Source: DASSUW01 sp963774155 | GTDB lineage: Bacteria; Actinomycetota; Thermoleophilia; Solirubrobacterales; Solirubrobacteraceae | DNA: 64,000 nt | Direction: 5' to 3' | Assembly (NCBI GenBank): GCA_963774155.1 | Contig: CAVZDW010000010.1 | Span: forward strand, 1 to 64,000 | Shown here: piece by piece, positions 26,509 through 36,893 of the stretch | How positions within the stretch are numbered: position 1 is the stretch's first letter | Layout: the number at the start of each line of letters is the position of its first letter | The notes under the pieces: generated by a model | Told to the model about the DNA's origin: nothing | What the model saw: the letters and a program-made list of their open reading frames with translations, nothing else | Database searches by the model: none | Program-made: the position numbers and the translations under genes

Positions 26509-27883
26509 GTGAGTAGAAGGTTCGCGGTCGTCGCGCTGGCGATCGCAGCACTGTTCGCCGGGGCCCTGGTGTACTCGGGCTGTGGCGACGACGAAGACAG
26601 TGCCACCACCAGCAACCAGGGCCAGGCCGCGAAGTCCGACATCAAGCCGGGCACCACGGTCAAGGTGTGGATCATGCCCAACGGCCCGCAGCCCCAGGAG
26701 GACATGGAGGCCGCGCTGGTTCCGTTCACCGAGGAGACCGGCATCAAGGTCGACGTCGAGGTCGTCGACTGGGGCGTCCAGCTCGACCGCATCCGCAACG
26801 CCGCGGTCTCGGGCGAGGCGCCCGACATCACGCAGGCGGGCACGACGCAGGTGCCGTTCTTCGCCGCGCTCGGCGGCTTCGAGGATCTCTCGGGCCGCGT
26901 CGAGGACATCGGCGGCGAGGGCGCGTACCCGGACGGCGTCTGGCAGACGACCCAGGTCGCCGGCCAGGACGGCGTCTGGTCGGCCCCGTGGTTCACCGAG
27001 GCGCGCTCGATCTACTACCGCAAGGACATCCTCGAGAAGGCCGGCGTCGACGAGGCGACCGCGTTCCAGGACTGGGACTCGTTCCGCGCGACGCTCCAGG
27101 CGATCAAGGACAAGGTCCCGGGCATCCAGCCGTTCGGCACGCCGGGCAAGAAGGCGTTCGACCTCGTCCACCACGTGATGCCGTTCGTGTGGGACGCCGG
27201 CGGCGCTGAGCTGTCCGACGACAACACGCAGTCGACGATCAACTCGCCCGAGGCGGTCGAGGGCGTGTCGTTCTTCGCCGATCTGGTGAACGACGGCCTC
27301 GCCGACCCGGCCCAGCTCGAGCGTGACGGCACGCAGGTCGAGAACCAGTTCAAGGGCGGCAAGATCGCCGTCTGGATGGGCGGTCCGTGGGTGCTCGGCT
27401 CGATCGAGCGCGAGGACGACACGAACTGGGTGCCGGCCGCGCGCAAGAACGTCGGCGTCGCTCCGATGCCGGCCGGCCCGAACGGCGACGCGTACACGTT
27501 CGTCGGCGGCTCGAACCTGATGATGTTCGACAGCTCCGAGAACAAGAACGAGGCCTGGGAGGTCATGAAGTTCCTCTCGCAGGACCAGGTGCAGACCGAC
27601 TACGCGTCGCTGCTGGGCATGTTCCCGGCGCGGACGGAGCCGCAGCAGTCCTACGGCGAGTCCAACGGCGCGAACTTCGAGTCGGTGTTCCAGGCCATCC
27701 AGCAGGGCCGGACGTACGCGCCGATCCCGCAGTGGGGAGCGGTCGAGAACGCCTACAAGGGCCACTTCGGGACCATCCTCGACAACGCCGCCCAAGGGCG
27801 ACGCCAGCGACGAGGCGATCCAGAAGCAGCTCGACGAAGCGGCCAAGGAGGCCGACGGCCTGCTCGCCCAGACGACGGGCTAG
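26509..27883 (+). CDS. Sugar ABC transporter substrate-binding lipoprotein (one frameshift near the end)
   Basis: About 458 residues. Lipoprotein signal (FAVVALAIAALFAGALVYSG with Cys at about residue 25, then Asp-rich linker). Family 1 extracellular solute-binding fold: VKVWIMPNGPQPQEDM, APDITQAGTTQVPFF, GVWSAPWFTEARSIYYRKDI, GKIAVWMGGPW. Binds an oligosaccharide outside the membrane; the GH1 and GH6 genes nearby suggest cello-oligosaccharides. One extra base near 27793 shifts the last 30 codons; corrected it ends LLAQTTG at TAG 27881-27883. GTG start with AAGGAGG eight bases upstream. Confidence 0.88.
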
Positions 27884-27896
27884 CAGGATCCTCCTC

Positions 27897-27932
27897 CGGA
27901 CGGGCGGGGCGAGCCGCCGCCCCGCCCGTCCG
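27897..27932 (+). terminator. Strong hairpin between binding-protein and permease genes
   Basis: 15-bp perfect stem (CGGACGGGCGGGGCG and its complement) with a 6-base loop, followed by TTCCCTTCTCT. Such intra-operon hairpins usually end or protect most transcripts after the binding protein, giving it excess over the permeases. Confidence 0.75.
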
Positions 27933-27943
27933 TTCCCTTCTCT

Positions 27944-28925
27944 ATGACTACCCAGCTCTCACCGACCGAGCCGACGGCTCACGTGACCGTGGAACCGCCA
28001 CGCCGCCGCGGCAGCTCGCTGCGCGCCTCGCGCGACCGCTTCATCGCGGCCCTCGTGGCGCCGGCGATCGTCTTCATGCTGATCGTGCACCTGCTGCCGA
28101 CGATCGGCGGGTTCTACCTCTCGTTCAAGAACCTCAACCTCTTCACGTTCCGGCAGCTCTTCGACGCGCCGTGGGTCGGGCTCGGCAACTACGAGGCGAT
28201 CCTGTTCGAGGACAACCCGCTGCGCAGCGGCTTCACGACGCGCGGCGCAGAACACGGCGGTCTACACGTTCTGGACCGTGCTCGGCACGCTCGTCGGCGG
28301 GATGCTGGTGGCGCTGCTGTTCAACCGCGACATGCGCGGGATCAAGGTCGCCCGCGCGCTGATGCTGACCCCGTGGATCGTCCCGAGCTTCGTGGTCGCG
28401 GTGCTCTGGCAGTACATGTGGCAGAGCGACATCGGGATCATCAACAAGGTCCTCGTCGACTACACGGGGATCCTGAACGAGCGCCCGATCTGGCTGATCG
28501 GCCCGAACTCGCTGTGGGCGATCATCATCCCCAGCATCTGGCGCGGCCTGCCGTTCGCGTTCCTGATCTTCCTGGCCGGCCTGCAGGCGATGCCGAAGGA
28601 GCTGCACGAGGCGGCGGCGATCGACGGCGCCGGCCCGTTCAAGCGCTTCCGCTACATCACGCTGCCGCTGCTGCGGCCGCTGATCGCCGTCCAGCTGCTG
28701 TTCGGCGTCATCTACGCCACGTACCAGTTCGCGATCCCGTACGTGATGTTCGGGTCCAACCCCGGGCCGGACGCGGACCTGATGATGACCCTGATCGTCC
28801 GCCAGTCGTTCTCGAACAACCTGTTCGGCTTCGGCAGCGCGGTCTCCGTCCTGCTGATGATGGCCATGTTCGTCTGGGTGGCCATCTGGTACCGCGCGTT
28901 CAAGCGCGACCTGGAGCCCGCATGA
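27944..28925 (+). CDS. Sugar ABC transporter permease, MalF type (one frameshift)
   Basis: About 327 residues, six main helices. N-terminal helix ALVAPAIVFMLIVHLLPTIG, EAA loop AMPKELHEAAAIDGAGPFKR followed by FRYITLPLL, typical of MalF/UgpA-type permeases. One indel near 28245 joins the two frames. Start ATG at 27944, 12 bases after the hairpin. Partner of the next permease, with which it overlaps as ATGA. Confidence 0.88.
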
Positions 28926-29761
28926 GCCGCCGCCGCGCAGTGAACCTGGGCCTCGACGCCCTCACCTGGCTCGTGCTGCTGGTGATGCTCTCGCCGGTCC
29001 TGTGGCTGCTGGTCTCGTCGTTCCAGGACGACCTCGAGCTCTCCACCGGCGCCTACGACCTGCTGAATCCCACGTTCGACGCCTTCACCGGCATGTGGGA
29101 GACGATCGACTTCGAGCGCTTCTTCGTGAACAGCCTGGTGATCTGCACGGTGGCCGCGCTGCTGGCCACGGCGTTCGCGCGCACGGCCGGCTACGCGCTC
29201 GCGCGCTACAAGTTCCGCGGCTCGCGCGCGTTCGGGCTGACGGTGATCGGCACGCAGCTGATCCCCGGCTCGATGTTCCTGCTGCCGCTGTTCATCGGCT
29301 TCGTCTGGATCAACCAGAACGTCGGCATCCCGCTGTACGACACGCACCTCGGGATGATCATCGTCTACACGGCGTTCTTCACGCCGGTGGCGATCTTCTT
29401 CATGCGCTCGTTCTTCCTCGCGATCCCGCGCGATCTCGAGGAGGCGGCGATGGTCGACGGCTGCACGCCGTTCAAGGCGTTCGTGAAGATCGTCCTGCCG
29501 ATCGCCGCTCCCGGGCTGGTCGCGACCTTCGTCTACGCGTTCCTGTTCGCGTGGGACGAGCTGCTGTTCGTCTCGAACCTGACGCAGGACACCGCCGAGA
29601 CGATCCCGATCGGCATCCGCACCTTCATCGGCAACTACCAGCAAAGGACCGCACAGCTCATGGCCGCAGGGGTCATCTCCACCCTCCCCGTCCTGATCGC
29701 CTTCTTCCTCACCCAGCGCTGGCTGGTCAAGGGGCTCACCGCGGGCGCGGTGAAGGGATGA
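28922..29761 (+). CDS. Sugar ABC transporter permease, MalG type
   Basis: 279 residues, intact. Six helices, beginning ALTWLVLLVMLSPVLWLLVS; EAA loop AIPRDLEEAAMVDGCTPFKA followed by FVKIVLPIAAPG. The segment LFAWDELLFVSNLT before the last helix is usual for MalG-like subunits. Coupled to both neighbours: ATGA with the upstream permease and ATGA with the beta-glucosidase start. Confidence 0.92.
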   Translation: MSRRRAVNLGLDALTWLVLLVMLSPVLWLLVSSFQDDLELSTGAYDLLNPTFDAFTGMWETIDFERFFVNSLVICTVAALLATAFARTAGYALARYKFRGSRAFGLTVIGTQLIPGSMFLLPLFIGFVWINQNVGIPLYDTHLGMIIVYTAFFTPVAIFFMRSFFLAIPRDLEEAAMVDGCTPFKAFVKIVLPIAAPGLVATFVYAFLFAWDELLFVSNLTQDTAETIPIGIRTFIGNYQQRTAQLMAAGVISTLPVLIAFFLTQRWLVKGLTAGAVKG

Positions 29762-31113
29762 CCACCACCGCGGTCGAGCCCGTCGCCGGTCGCGCGCGTT
29801 CCCGACGCACTTCCGCTTCGGCGTGGCGATGGCCTCGTACCAGATCGAGGGCGCGGTCGGCGAGGACGGGCGCGGCCCGTCGATCTGGGACACGTTCTGC
29901 CGCGCGCCCGGGCGCGGTGGCGGGCGGCGACACCGGCGACGTGGCGTGCGACCACTACCACCGCTGGCGCGAGGACCTCGACCTGATGGCGTCGCTGGGC
30001 GTCGAGTCCTACCGCTTCTCGATCGCCTGGCCGCGCGTGCAGCCCGACGGGCGCGGGCGCGCTGAACCGCGCCGGGCGTCGACTTCTACCGGCGCCTGTG
30101 CGAGGGCCTGCGCGAGCGCGGCATCGAGCCGATCGCGACGCTCTACCACTGGGACCTGCCGCAGGCGCGCCAGGCGGCCGGCGGCTGGGCGGTGCGCGAC
30201 ACGGCCGAGCGGTTCGCCGAGTACGCGGCGCTGATGGCCGCCGAGCTCGGCGACGTCGTGGACGGGTGGATCACCCACAACGAGCCGTGGGTGACGGCGT
30301 TCCTCGGCCACGCCGAGGGCGTCAAGGCGCCGGGCATCCGCGACTGGCCGACGGCGCTGCGCGTCTCGCACCACCTGCTGCTCTCGCACGGGCTGGCGGT
30401 CGCGGCGCTGCGCGAGACGGCGCCGCGTGGGCATCACCCTCAACCTCGCGCCGGTCGCGATCGGACGACGCCGTGGCCGCGCGCGCGGATGGACGGCTAC
30501 CTGAACCGCTGGTTCCTCGACCCGGTGCTGCGCGGCCGCTACCCGGAGGACATGGTCGAGCACTACGAGCGCCGCTACGGGCCGTTCGACTGCGTGCGCG
30601 ACGGCGACCTGCGCGTCGATCGCGGCGCCGATCGACTTCCTCGGCGTCAACTACTACATGCCGCAGCGCGTGCGGTTCGACCCGGCGCGGCAGCCGCTCG
30701 AGCTCGCGCAGCGTGCAACCCGGCGCCGCCGACGACGGCGATGGGCTGGGAGATCGACGCCGACGGCCTGCACGAGCTGCTCGTGCGCGTGCGGCGCGAC
30801 TACGGCGACGTGCCGATCTACATCACCGAGAACGGCGCCGCGTTCGAGGACGGGCCGGTCGTCAACGGGACGGTCGAGGATCCGCGGCGGGTCGAGTACC
30901 TGCGCTCGCACCTCGACGCGCTTGCGCGCGGCGGTCGCCGACGGCGTCGACGTGCGGCGCTACTTCGCCTGGTCGATGCTCGACAACTTCGAGTGGGAGC
31001 ACGGCTACGCGAAGCGCTTCGGGCTCGTCTACGTCGACTTCTCGACCCAGCGGCGGGTGCCCAAGCGCAGCGGCCTCTGGTACCGCGACTTCATAGGGAG
31101 CGCACGTGGCTAG
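29758..31113 (+). CDS. GH1 beta-glucosidase (six or more frameshifts)
   Basis: Splits the terminal glucose from imported cellobiose or similar beta-glucosides in the cytoplasm. About 450 residues when the frames are joined. Seen in order: FRFGVAMASYQIEGAVGEDG, SIAWPRVQPDG, TLYHWDLPQ, acid/base Glu in THNEPW, nucleophile Glu in IYITENGAAF, and the C-terminal YFAWSMLDNFEWEHGYAKRF. Indels lie near 29810, 29925, 30055, 30430, 30475, 30625, 30710 and 30930. Its TAG overlaps the start of the ATPase gene. Every catalytic landmark survives, so I read it as a functional gene with sequence errors. Confidence 0.86.
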
Positions 31114-32249
31114 CATCGCCTTCTCCGACGTGTCGAAGGTCTTCCCGGACGGGACGCGCGCCGTCGACGGGCTGGATCTGGAGGTCGCCGACGGCGGCTT
31201 CACCGTGCTGGTCGGGCCGTCCGGCTCGGGCAAGTCGACGGCGCTGCGGATGGTCGCCGGGCTCGAGGAGACGCTCGTCGGGGACGATCCGGATCGCCGA
31301 CCGCGTGGTCAACGACGTCGCGCCGAAGGACCGCGACATCGCGATGGTGTTCCAGAGCTACGCGCTCTACCCGCACATGAGCGTGGAGGACAACCTCGGC
31401 TTCGCGCTGAAGATGCAGGGGACGCCGGCCGAGTCGCGCGCGACGCGGGCTCGGCGCGGTGGCGCGCCGGCTCGGCATCAGCGAGCTGCTGGCGCGCCGC
31501 CCGCGCGCAGCTGAGCGGCGGCCAGCGCCAGCGGGTCGCGCTGGGGCGGGCGATCGTGCGCCAGCCGCAGGCGTTCCTGATGGACGAGCCGCTGTCGAAC
31601 CTCGACGCCAAGCTGCGGGTGGAGATGCGCGCCTACATCGCGCGCCTGCACCAGGAGCTCGGCACCACGACGCTGTACGTCACGCACGACCAGACCGAGG
31701 CGATGACGATGGGCGATCGCGTCGCGGTCATGCGCGACGGGCGGCTCGAGCAGGTCGACGCGCCGCAGGAGCTCTACGACCGCCCGGCCAACCTGTTCGT
31801 GGCGGCCTTCATCGGCTCGCCGGCGATGAACCTGTTGCGGGGGCACCTGGAGTTGGCCGACGGCCAGGTGCAGGTAGTGCTGGGCAGCCAGCGCCTCGTC
31901 CTCCCCGACGAGGCGCTGGACGCCCGGCCGGTGCTGCGCGGCTGGGTCGACGACGAGGTGGTGGTCGGGATCCGGCCGGAGTCGGTGTACGTGGGCGGGT
32001 CGACTGTCGCTGGAGGTCGTCCTGGTGGAGGCGCTCGGCTCGGACCTGCTGGTGCACTTCACGACCGACGCCCCGCGCGTGACGATCTCGGACGCCTTCG
32101 ACGGCGAGGACGACGCCGGGCTCGAGGCGCGCTTCACGGCGCGGCTGTCGCCGGACCTGCAGGTGGAGGTCGGCGACCGGCTGCGGCTCGGCGTCGATCC
32201 CGAGCGCATGCACGTCTTCGATCCCGACACCGGGGTGGCGTTGCGCTGA
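31106..32249 (+). CDS. Sugar ABC transporter ATP-binding protein, MsmK/UgpC type (frameshifts)
   Basis: About 380 residues. Walker A VGPSGSGKST, Q-loop VFQSYALYPHM, signature QLSGGQRQR, Walker B AFLMDEPLSNLDAK, H-loop YVTHDQTEAMTMGDR, then a TOBE-type regulatory part with VVGIRPESV and a C-terminal LEVVLVEALGSDLLVHF. Frame changes near 31270, 31445, 31500 and 32005. GTG at 31106 overlaps the beta-glucosidase stop. A dedicated ATPase in the operon, unlike Streptomyces loci where one MsiK serves several importers. Confidence 0.87.
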
Positions 32250-32450
32250 TGATCTCCACCGTGACGCTGCTGCGCGCGCTGGCCGACGGGCCGATGCGCT
32301 CCGACAGCCTGCTCCGGCGGTTCGACGGGATCGACCTGGCGCAGCTCGTCCTGACGCTGCGCTCGCTCGAGGGCCGCGGGCTGGTGGAGCGGCGGATGGA
32401 GCGCGTCTACGGGCTGACCGCGGCCGGGCGCGGGCTGCTCCGGGCTCTAG
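32249..32450 (+). CDS. Small winged-helix protein at the end of the sugar operon
   Basis: About 66 residues: LLRALADGPMRSDSLLRRFD, LVLTLRSLEGRGLVERRMER, VYGLTAAGRGLLRAL. This looks like a MarR/PadR-sized winged helix without extra domains. ATG overlaps the ATPase stop (TGATG). As read the frame continues to 32560 over the convergent cellulase; a TAG at 32448-32450, one frame away and right after LLRAL, is the more likely end. Could fine-tune the operon; function unknown. Confidence 0.55.
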
Positions 32451-33317
32451 GGCAGCGGCGGGTTGGCGCGGCGGGCGAGGCCGAGCGCGTAGCGCGGCCA
32501 CCAGCGGCCGGCCTTCGGGGCGTTGCCTGCACTCGCCGTCGGACTCGCCCGGCGTCTTGATCCAGAGGAAGGCGTCGACCAGCGGGTTGCCGGTCTCGGT
32601 GGTCGGCGGCGCGCCGAGGCCGCGGCCGGGCGGGTTGCACCAGCGCGTGCCCTTCGGGCCCTGGCCGTTGCGGCTGGTGTCGATCACGAAGTGGGCTCCG
32701 TTGAGGCGGTTCGAGAGGTCGGTGCCGAACGCGACGATCTCGTCGGTGGCGCGGAAGTTGGAGACGTTGAGGGCGAAGGCCCTGGCGCCGACCTTCCTGA
32801 GCCGACGCGCCATCGTCTTGGCGGGCTGCCAGCGCGAGTGGCCGGCGTCGACGTACACCGCCGCGCTCTTCAGCCGGTGCAGCCGCGTCACCGCGTTGCG
32901 CACGTGCCCGAGCTTCACGCAGCCCGACGCGAGCGCGTCCGGCTCGACGATCACGACCGCCTGGCGGTCCTTGATGCCGTCGGCGAAGCCGTCGATCCAG
33001 CGGTCGTAGTGGCGGGCGCCGCCGGCCGAGTAGCCGCCGCAGTCGCGGCCGGGGACGTTGTAGGCGACGAGGATGGCGACCGCGCTTGCCTGGGTGGCTG
33101 CGTCGACGGTGCGGTCGACTTGCTTTCGCACCTGCTTGGGCGTGCCGCCCGTGAACCAGAACGCCTGCGGGACGGCGGCGAGCGAGCGCATCAGCCGCGC
33201 GTCGTTCGTCCGGCCCTTGTTCTCGTACTTGCGTGCCTGGTCGCTCGCGTTGGAGTCCGGGTCGGCGTAGAACGGCCCGGCGAGGGCCGCCGCGGCCGCC
33301 AGGGCGACGAGCTTCAT
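32447..33317 (-). CDS. Secreted GH6 cellulase/cellobiohydrolase (one frameshift)
   Basis: About 290 residues, catalytic domain only. Short signal sequence MKLVALAAAAALA. GH6 landmarks: GPFYADPDSNASDQARKYEN, LVAYNVPGRDCGGYSAGG, VIVEPDALASGC with the acidic residue, VYVDAGHSRW, VIDTSRNGQGP, RWCNPPGRGLG and WIKTPGESDGEC. One extra base near 32525; corrected it ends RWWPRYALGLARRANPPLP at TAG 32447-32449. No carbohydrate-binding module. Convergent to the cello-oligosaccharide operon, whose importer and beta-glucosidase would process its products. Confidence 0.9.
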
Positions 33318-33339
33318 GCTCGGGATAATTCCCCAACGG

Positions 33340-33933
33340 ATGAGTTCATCACGTCCACGTGGCCGGCGCCCCGGCGCCAGCGACACGCGCGAGGGGATCC
33401 TCGCCGCCGCCCGCGAGCGCTTCGCCGCGCACGGCTACGACCGCACGCGGATCCGCGACGTGGCCGCCGACGCGGGCGTCGACGCCGCGCTGGTCCACTA
33501 CTTCTTCAAGTCCAAGGACGGGCTGTTCGTGGCCGCCATGGAGCTGCCGTTCCGGCCCGCCGAGGTGATCGCGCCCGTGCTCGCCGAGGGCGTGGACGGG
33601 CTGGGGGAGCGGATGGTCCGGCGGATGCTCACGGTCTGGGACGAGAACCGCCCGGCGCTGCTCGCACTGGTGCGCAGCGCGAGCAGCCATCCCGGCGCGG
33701 CGCTCGCTCTGCGCGAGTTCGTGCTCAGCGAGATCATCGGGCGGCTCGCCGCGGCGCTGGACGGCGATCAGCTGCGGGCCACGCTCGTCGCGTCGCAGCT
33801 CGTGGGCCTGATCGCGGCCCGCTACATCGCGCAGGTGGAACCGCTGGCGAGCATCGACCGCGAGGAGATCGTCCCGCTCGTGGCGCCGACGCTCCAGCGC
33901 TACCTGGACTCTGCGGCGAGCCCGAGCGTGTAG
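33340..33933 (+). CDS. TetR-family regulator
   Basis: 197 residues: RPRGRRPGASDTREGILAAA, HTH part AADAGVDAALVHYFFKSKDG, and a TetR_C-like effector domain (VRSASSHPGAALALREFVLS). Divergent from the cellulase gene across only 22 bases, in which GATAAT at about 33323 could be its -10 element, giving an almost leaderless message. BioY follows 35 bases later. It may regulate the cellulase, BioY or both; the sequence does not decide. Confidence 0.88.
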   Translation: MSSSRPRGRRPGASDTREGILAAARERFAAHGYDRTRIRDVAADAGVDAALVHYFFKSKDGLFVAAMELPFRPAEVIAPVLAEGVDGLGERMVRRMLTVWDENRPALLALVRSASSHPGAALALREFVLSEIIGRLAAALDGDQLRATLVASQLVGLIAARYIAQVEPLASIDREEIVPLVAPTLQRYLDSAASPSV

Positions 33934-33968
33934 GTTCCCCGTCGTTCCCCCACGACCAAGGATCTTCG

Positions 33969-34568
33969 ATGACCGCTGATAGCGCCGGCGCGCTACCTCG
34001 ATACGGCGTTCTTGCTGACACACTCCCCGGTGCGCGGGTCCGCGACATCGTGCTCGTCGTGAGCGGCGCGCTGCTCACCGCGCTGTTCGCGCAGATCGCG
34101 ATCAACGTGCCGCCGTCGCCGGTGCCGATCACCGGCCAGACGCTGGCCGTCGGGCTCGTCGGCGCCACGCTGGGCGCGCGCCGCGGTGCTGCTTCCCTGG
34201 CGCTGTACGCGGTCTTGGGCCTCTTCCTGCCGTTCTACGCCGACGGCGAGTCGGGCTGGGACGTGGTGTGGGGCGCCAGCGGCGGCTACATCATCGGCTT
34301 CATCTTCGCCGCCGGGCTGATCGGCTGGATGGCCGAGCACGGCGCCGACCGCAAGCCCGTGCTCGCGTTCCTGGCCTTCGTGGCCGGCCAGCTCGTGATC
34401 TTCGCCTTCGGCCTGGCCGGGCTGAAGATCTCGGTCGGCGAGACGTGGGGCTGGACGATCCACAACGGCTTCTCGATCTTCATCGTCGGCGGTCTGGTCA
34501 AGGCGCTGATCGGCGCGGTCGTGCTTCCGTCGCTGTGGGGTCTCGTGCGACGATTCGAGCGGCGATGA
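33969..34568 (+). CDS. bioY: BioY biotin transporter S component
   Basis: 199 residues with about six helices; integral membrane substrate-binding subunit of an ECF-type biotin importer. Typical blocks: VPITGQTLAVGLVGATLGAR near the conserved PVPITGQT motif, and GGYIIGFIFAA. ATG at 33969. Energising subunits (EcfA/EcfT or BioMN) are not in the window; BioY can work with shared ones. Coupled by ATGA to the small membrane protein downstream. Confidence 0.92.
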   Translation: MTADSAGALPRYGVLADTLPGARVRDIVLVVSGALLTALFAQIAINVPPSPVPITGQTLAVGLVGATLGARRGAASLALYAVLGLFLPFYADGESGWDVVWGASGGYIIGFIFAAGLIGWMAEHGADRKPVLAFLAFVAGQLVIFAFGLAGLKISVGETWGWTIHNGFSIFIVGGLVKALIGAVVLPSLWGLVRRFERR

Positions 34569-34918
34569 TCCTCGAGCTCCTCATCCGCTTCGTCGGCAAC
34601 CTCGCCGCCATCTGGGTGGCGAGCGAGCTGTTCGACGAGATGACCTACGGCGACGAGTTCTGGGTCCTGGTGCTGGCCGCGGTCGTCTTCACGATCGTCA
34701 ACTGGTTCGTCAAGCCGGTGGTCGCGATCCTCTCGATCCCGTTCATCATCGTCACGCTCGGCATCGCCTACTTCTTCGTCAACGTGCTGATGCTGCTGCT
34801 GACCGACTGGGTGGTCGGGGACTTCGAGGTCGGCGGCTTCTGGACCGTAGGTCGGCGCCACGATCGTCATCTGGCTCGTCAACCTGGTCATCGGCGCGGC
34901 CAGGCACGACATCGCTAG
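34565..34918 (+). CDS. Small four-helix membrane protein, phage-holin-family (superfamily IV-like) (frameshift)
   Basis: About 117 residues: IRFVGNLAAIWVASELFD, VLVLAAVVFTIVNWFVKPVV, ILSIPFIIVTLGIAYFFVN, and WLVNLVIGAA at the end. The P-V-V-x-I-L-S-x-P pattern between helices 2 and 3 is usual for the widespread 'phage holin family' proteins of bacterial chromosomes, whose role is unknown and not necessarily phage-related. One extra base near 34850; the exact end is uncertain by a few codons. ATG overlaps the BioY stop. Confidence 0.7.
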   Translation: MILELLIRFVGNLAAIWVASELFDEMTYGDEFWVLVLAAVVFTIVNWFVKPVVAILSIPFIIVTLGIAYFFVNVLMLLLTDWVVGDFEVGGFWTVGRRHDRHLARQPGHRRGQARHR

Positions 34919-34954
34919 GTCTCGGGCTCGTTCTCGAGGCGCTGACGACTTGCG

Positions 34955-36367
34955 CTACGACGAGCCGTCGCCGGGGTCGATGGTGATGAGGTCGGCGGCC
35001 AGCGGCTGGAAGGTCGGCTCGGTCGTGTAGATCAGCCGCGCGAGGCCGTAGTCGGTCGACTCGGTCAGGTTGCCGGTGCCGCCGGCGCCGACCGAGCCGC
35101 CGTTGATCACGGTCACGCCCGCGTAGCGCTCGAGCTCGGCCTTGTGCGTGTGGCCGGTGATGATCACGAGCGGGCGGTCGGGCGGGTCGTCCTGGAGGAT
35201 CGCCAGCGCGGGCTCGATCAGCGCCGGCTCGTGGACCATCACGACGTCGACGTCGCCGATCAGCGGCATCAGCCAGGCGGTGAAGGCGTCCTGCTGTTCG
35301 GGCGTGGGGGAGGGCTGGTAGCGGTCCTTGAAGTTCTCGGTCTGGCGTCGCTCGAACGGGTCGCTGTAGCCGGCGACCTTCAGGCCCTTGACGTCGACGA
35401 TCACGTCGCCGTAGCGAGCCGTCGGGCTTGAGCTGGCCGCGCTCGGTGAGCACGATCGCGCCGCGGCGGGCGAGGTCGATCTGGAGGCTGTCCGAGTCGT
35501 GGTTGCCGGAGACGAACACGAACGGGTCGCCGAGGCTGGTGATCCGGCTCACCACCTGCGACTCGATCGGCGAGCCGCGGTCGGTCAGGTCGCCGGCGAA
35601 GAACAGCGGGTTCTTGCCGGTCGCTCGCGCGAGGATCGGCTCCGCGAGGAAGTTGTTGTGCAGGTCGGACGCGATCGTGATGGTCGGCCGATCGCGTGAG
35701 CGGCGTCAGGCCGGCGGGGTCGGTGACCAGGCGGGCGAGGCCGACGAGCTGCGCGTCGAGCTCCTGGTCGAGCGCGCGGGTGGAGTGCTGGGCGGCCTCG
35801 ACGGCGTCCAGCGCGCGCGGGATGTCGGGGCCGAAGGCGTAGTACTGCGGCTCGTCGATCTTCCCGCGCGGGGGGAAGAGGACGACGAGCGCGACGCCGA
35901 TTGCGATGGTCGTGATCGAGGCACGGCCGCGACGGTGTAGCGCAGCCGCGGCCCGGCGCGGTGTCTGACCGCGAAGGCCACGAGCAGCCCGATCGTCAGC
36001 GAGCCGAGCAGCGCGAGGCCGATCAGCTTCTTGCAGGTAGCCGGCGATCGCGTCCCGCGCCTCGGTGCGGATCTCCTGCGAGCGACAGGGTCCCGCCGGC
36101 GGCGACGCGCGACACCACGCTGCGGTCGACGGTCCGCAGGTCGACGTTGAGCCGGATCGGCAGCCGGATCGCGTCCTCGAAGCGGACGCCCCAGTCCACC
36201 AGCGGCACGTAGAGATCGAGCGCCCCGTGCGCGCCGGGGTCGGCGGACAGCTCGATCTGGCCGACGGAGAGCTGGCGCTCCTCGTCATAGGTGTCGAGCG
36301 CGGCGTAGGCGCCGAACAGGGACGCGACGACCACCGTGAGCACCACCGCCGCGTGGCGAGCGATCAG
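34955..36367 (-). CDS. Membrane-anchored calcineurin-like metallophosphoesterase (five or more frameshifts)
   Basis: About 465 residues. N-terminal membrane helix (AAVVLTVVVASLFGAYAAL), an outer domain (QLSVGQIELSADPGAHGALD), two further helices (LIGLALLGSLTIGLLVAFAV; ITTIAIGVALVVLFP), then the phosphoesterase domain: D-x-H in IASDLHNN, FFAGDLTDRG, VFVSGNHDSD, MVHEP, and ITGHTHKAE. Indels near 35403, 35690, 35925, 36035 and 36085. The start is probably CTG at 36367, overlapping the Nudix stop as CTGA. This architecture is common in actinobacteria; the substrate is not known. Confidence 0.8.
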
Positions 36368-36893
36368 GAGGAGCTTGCGGCGGCGCTCGCCGCCGTGAGG
36401 CTCAAATAGTCGCGCAAGGCGCGATCGTCGCTCCAGAACGCCAGCTCGTCCCATGGGATGGTGGTCGGCCGGAAGGCTTGAACTTCCAGCGCTTCTTCGG
36501 TCCGGGTGGGCGTGCCCTCGGTACGAGCGGCGTACACCACGACCACGATCCGATCGGTACTTCGAGAGTAGACACCCACGAGGTTGGTCAGCTCGATCTC
36601 GAGGTTCGATCTCCTCCTTGGTCTCGCGGATCGCGGCGTCTTCGACGGACTCGCCGAGGTCCACGAAGCCGCCGGGCATCGACCAGCGGCCTCGGTTGGG
36701 CTCGAACCCGCGTCTCAGCAGGATGATGTCGCTGGTTCGCGTTCGCCGTGATGGCGCAGGCGACGGGCTTGGGGTTGTAGAAGGCGCCGTAGCCGCAGTT
36801 CGGGCACGTGATCGACCGCGGGTAGGTGACCGTCGCCTCCTTGCCGCAGCGCGGGCAGAAGCGGACGTCCTCGAGCGCGGGGTTGAGGCTCAC
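36364..36893 (-). CDS. Nudix hydrolase with N-terminal zinc ribbon (two frameshifts)
   Basis: About 176 residues. Zinc ribbon RFCPRCGKEATVTYP with ITCPNCGYGAFYNPKP; Nudix box GGFVDLGESVEDAAIRETKE followed by EIE. This is the NudC/ADP-ribose-pyrophosphatase-like layout that cleaves nucleoside diphosphate derivatives such as NADH. Frame changes near 36730 and 36605. GTG at 36893 overlaps the GNAT stop as GTGA. Middle gene of a coupled GNAT-Nudix-phosphoesterase trio. Confidence 0.86.

Noticed and set aside
29758..31113. Beta-glucosidase as a pseudogene
   Set aside because: Frame changes are many, but all catalytic and structural landmarks are present in order, in an operon whose other genes show the same kind of indels. 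Sequence error is the simpler reading.
34565..34918. Prophage lysis gene
   Set aside because: Although of the phage-holin-named family, it is coupled to BioY and no other phage gene is nearby. This family is widespread on chromosomes.
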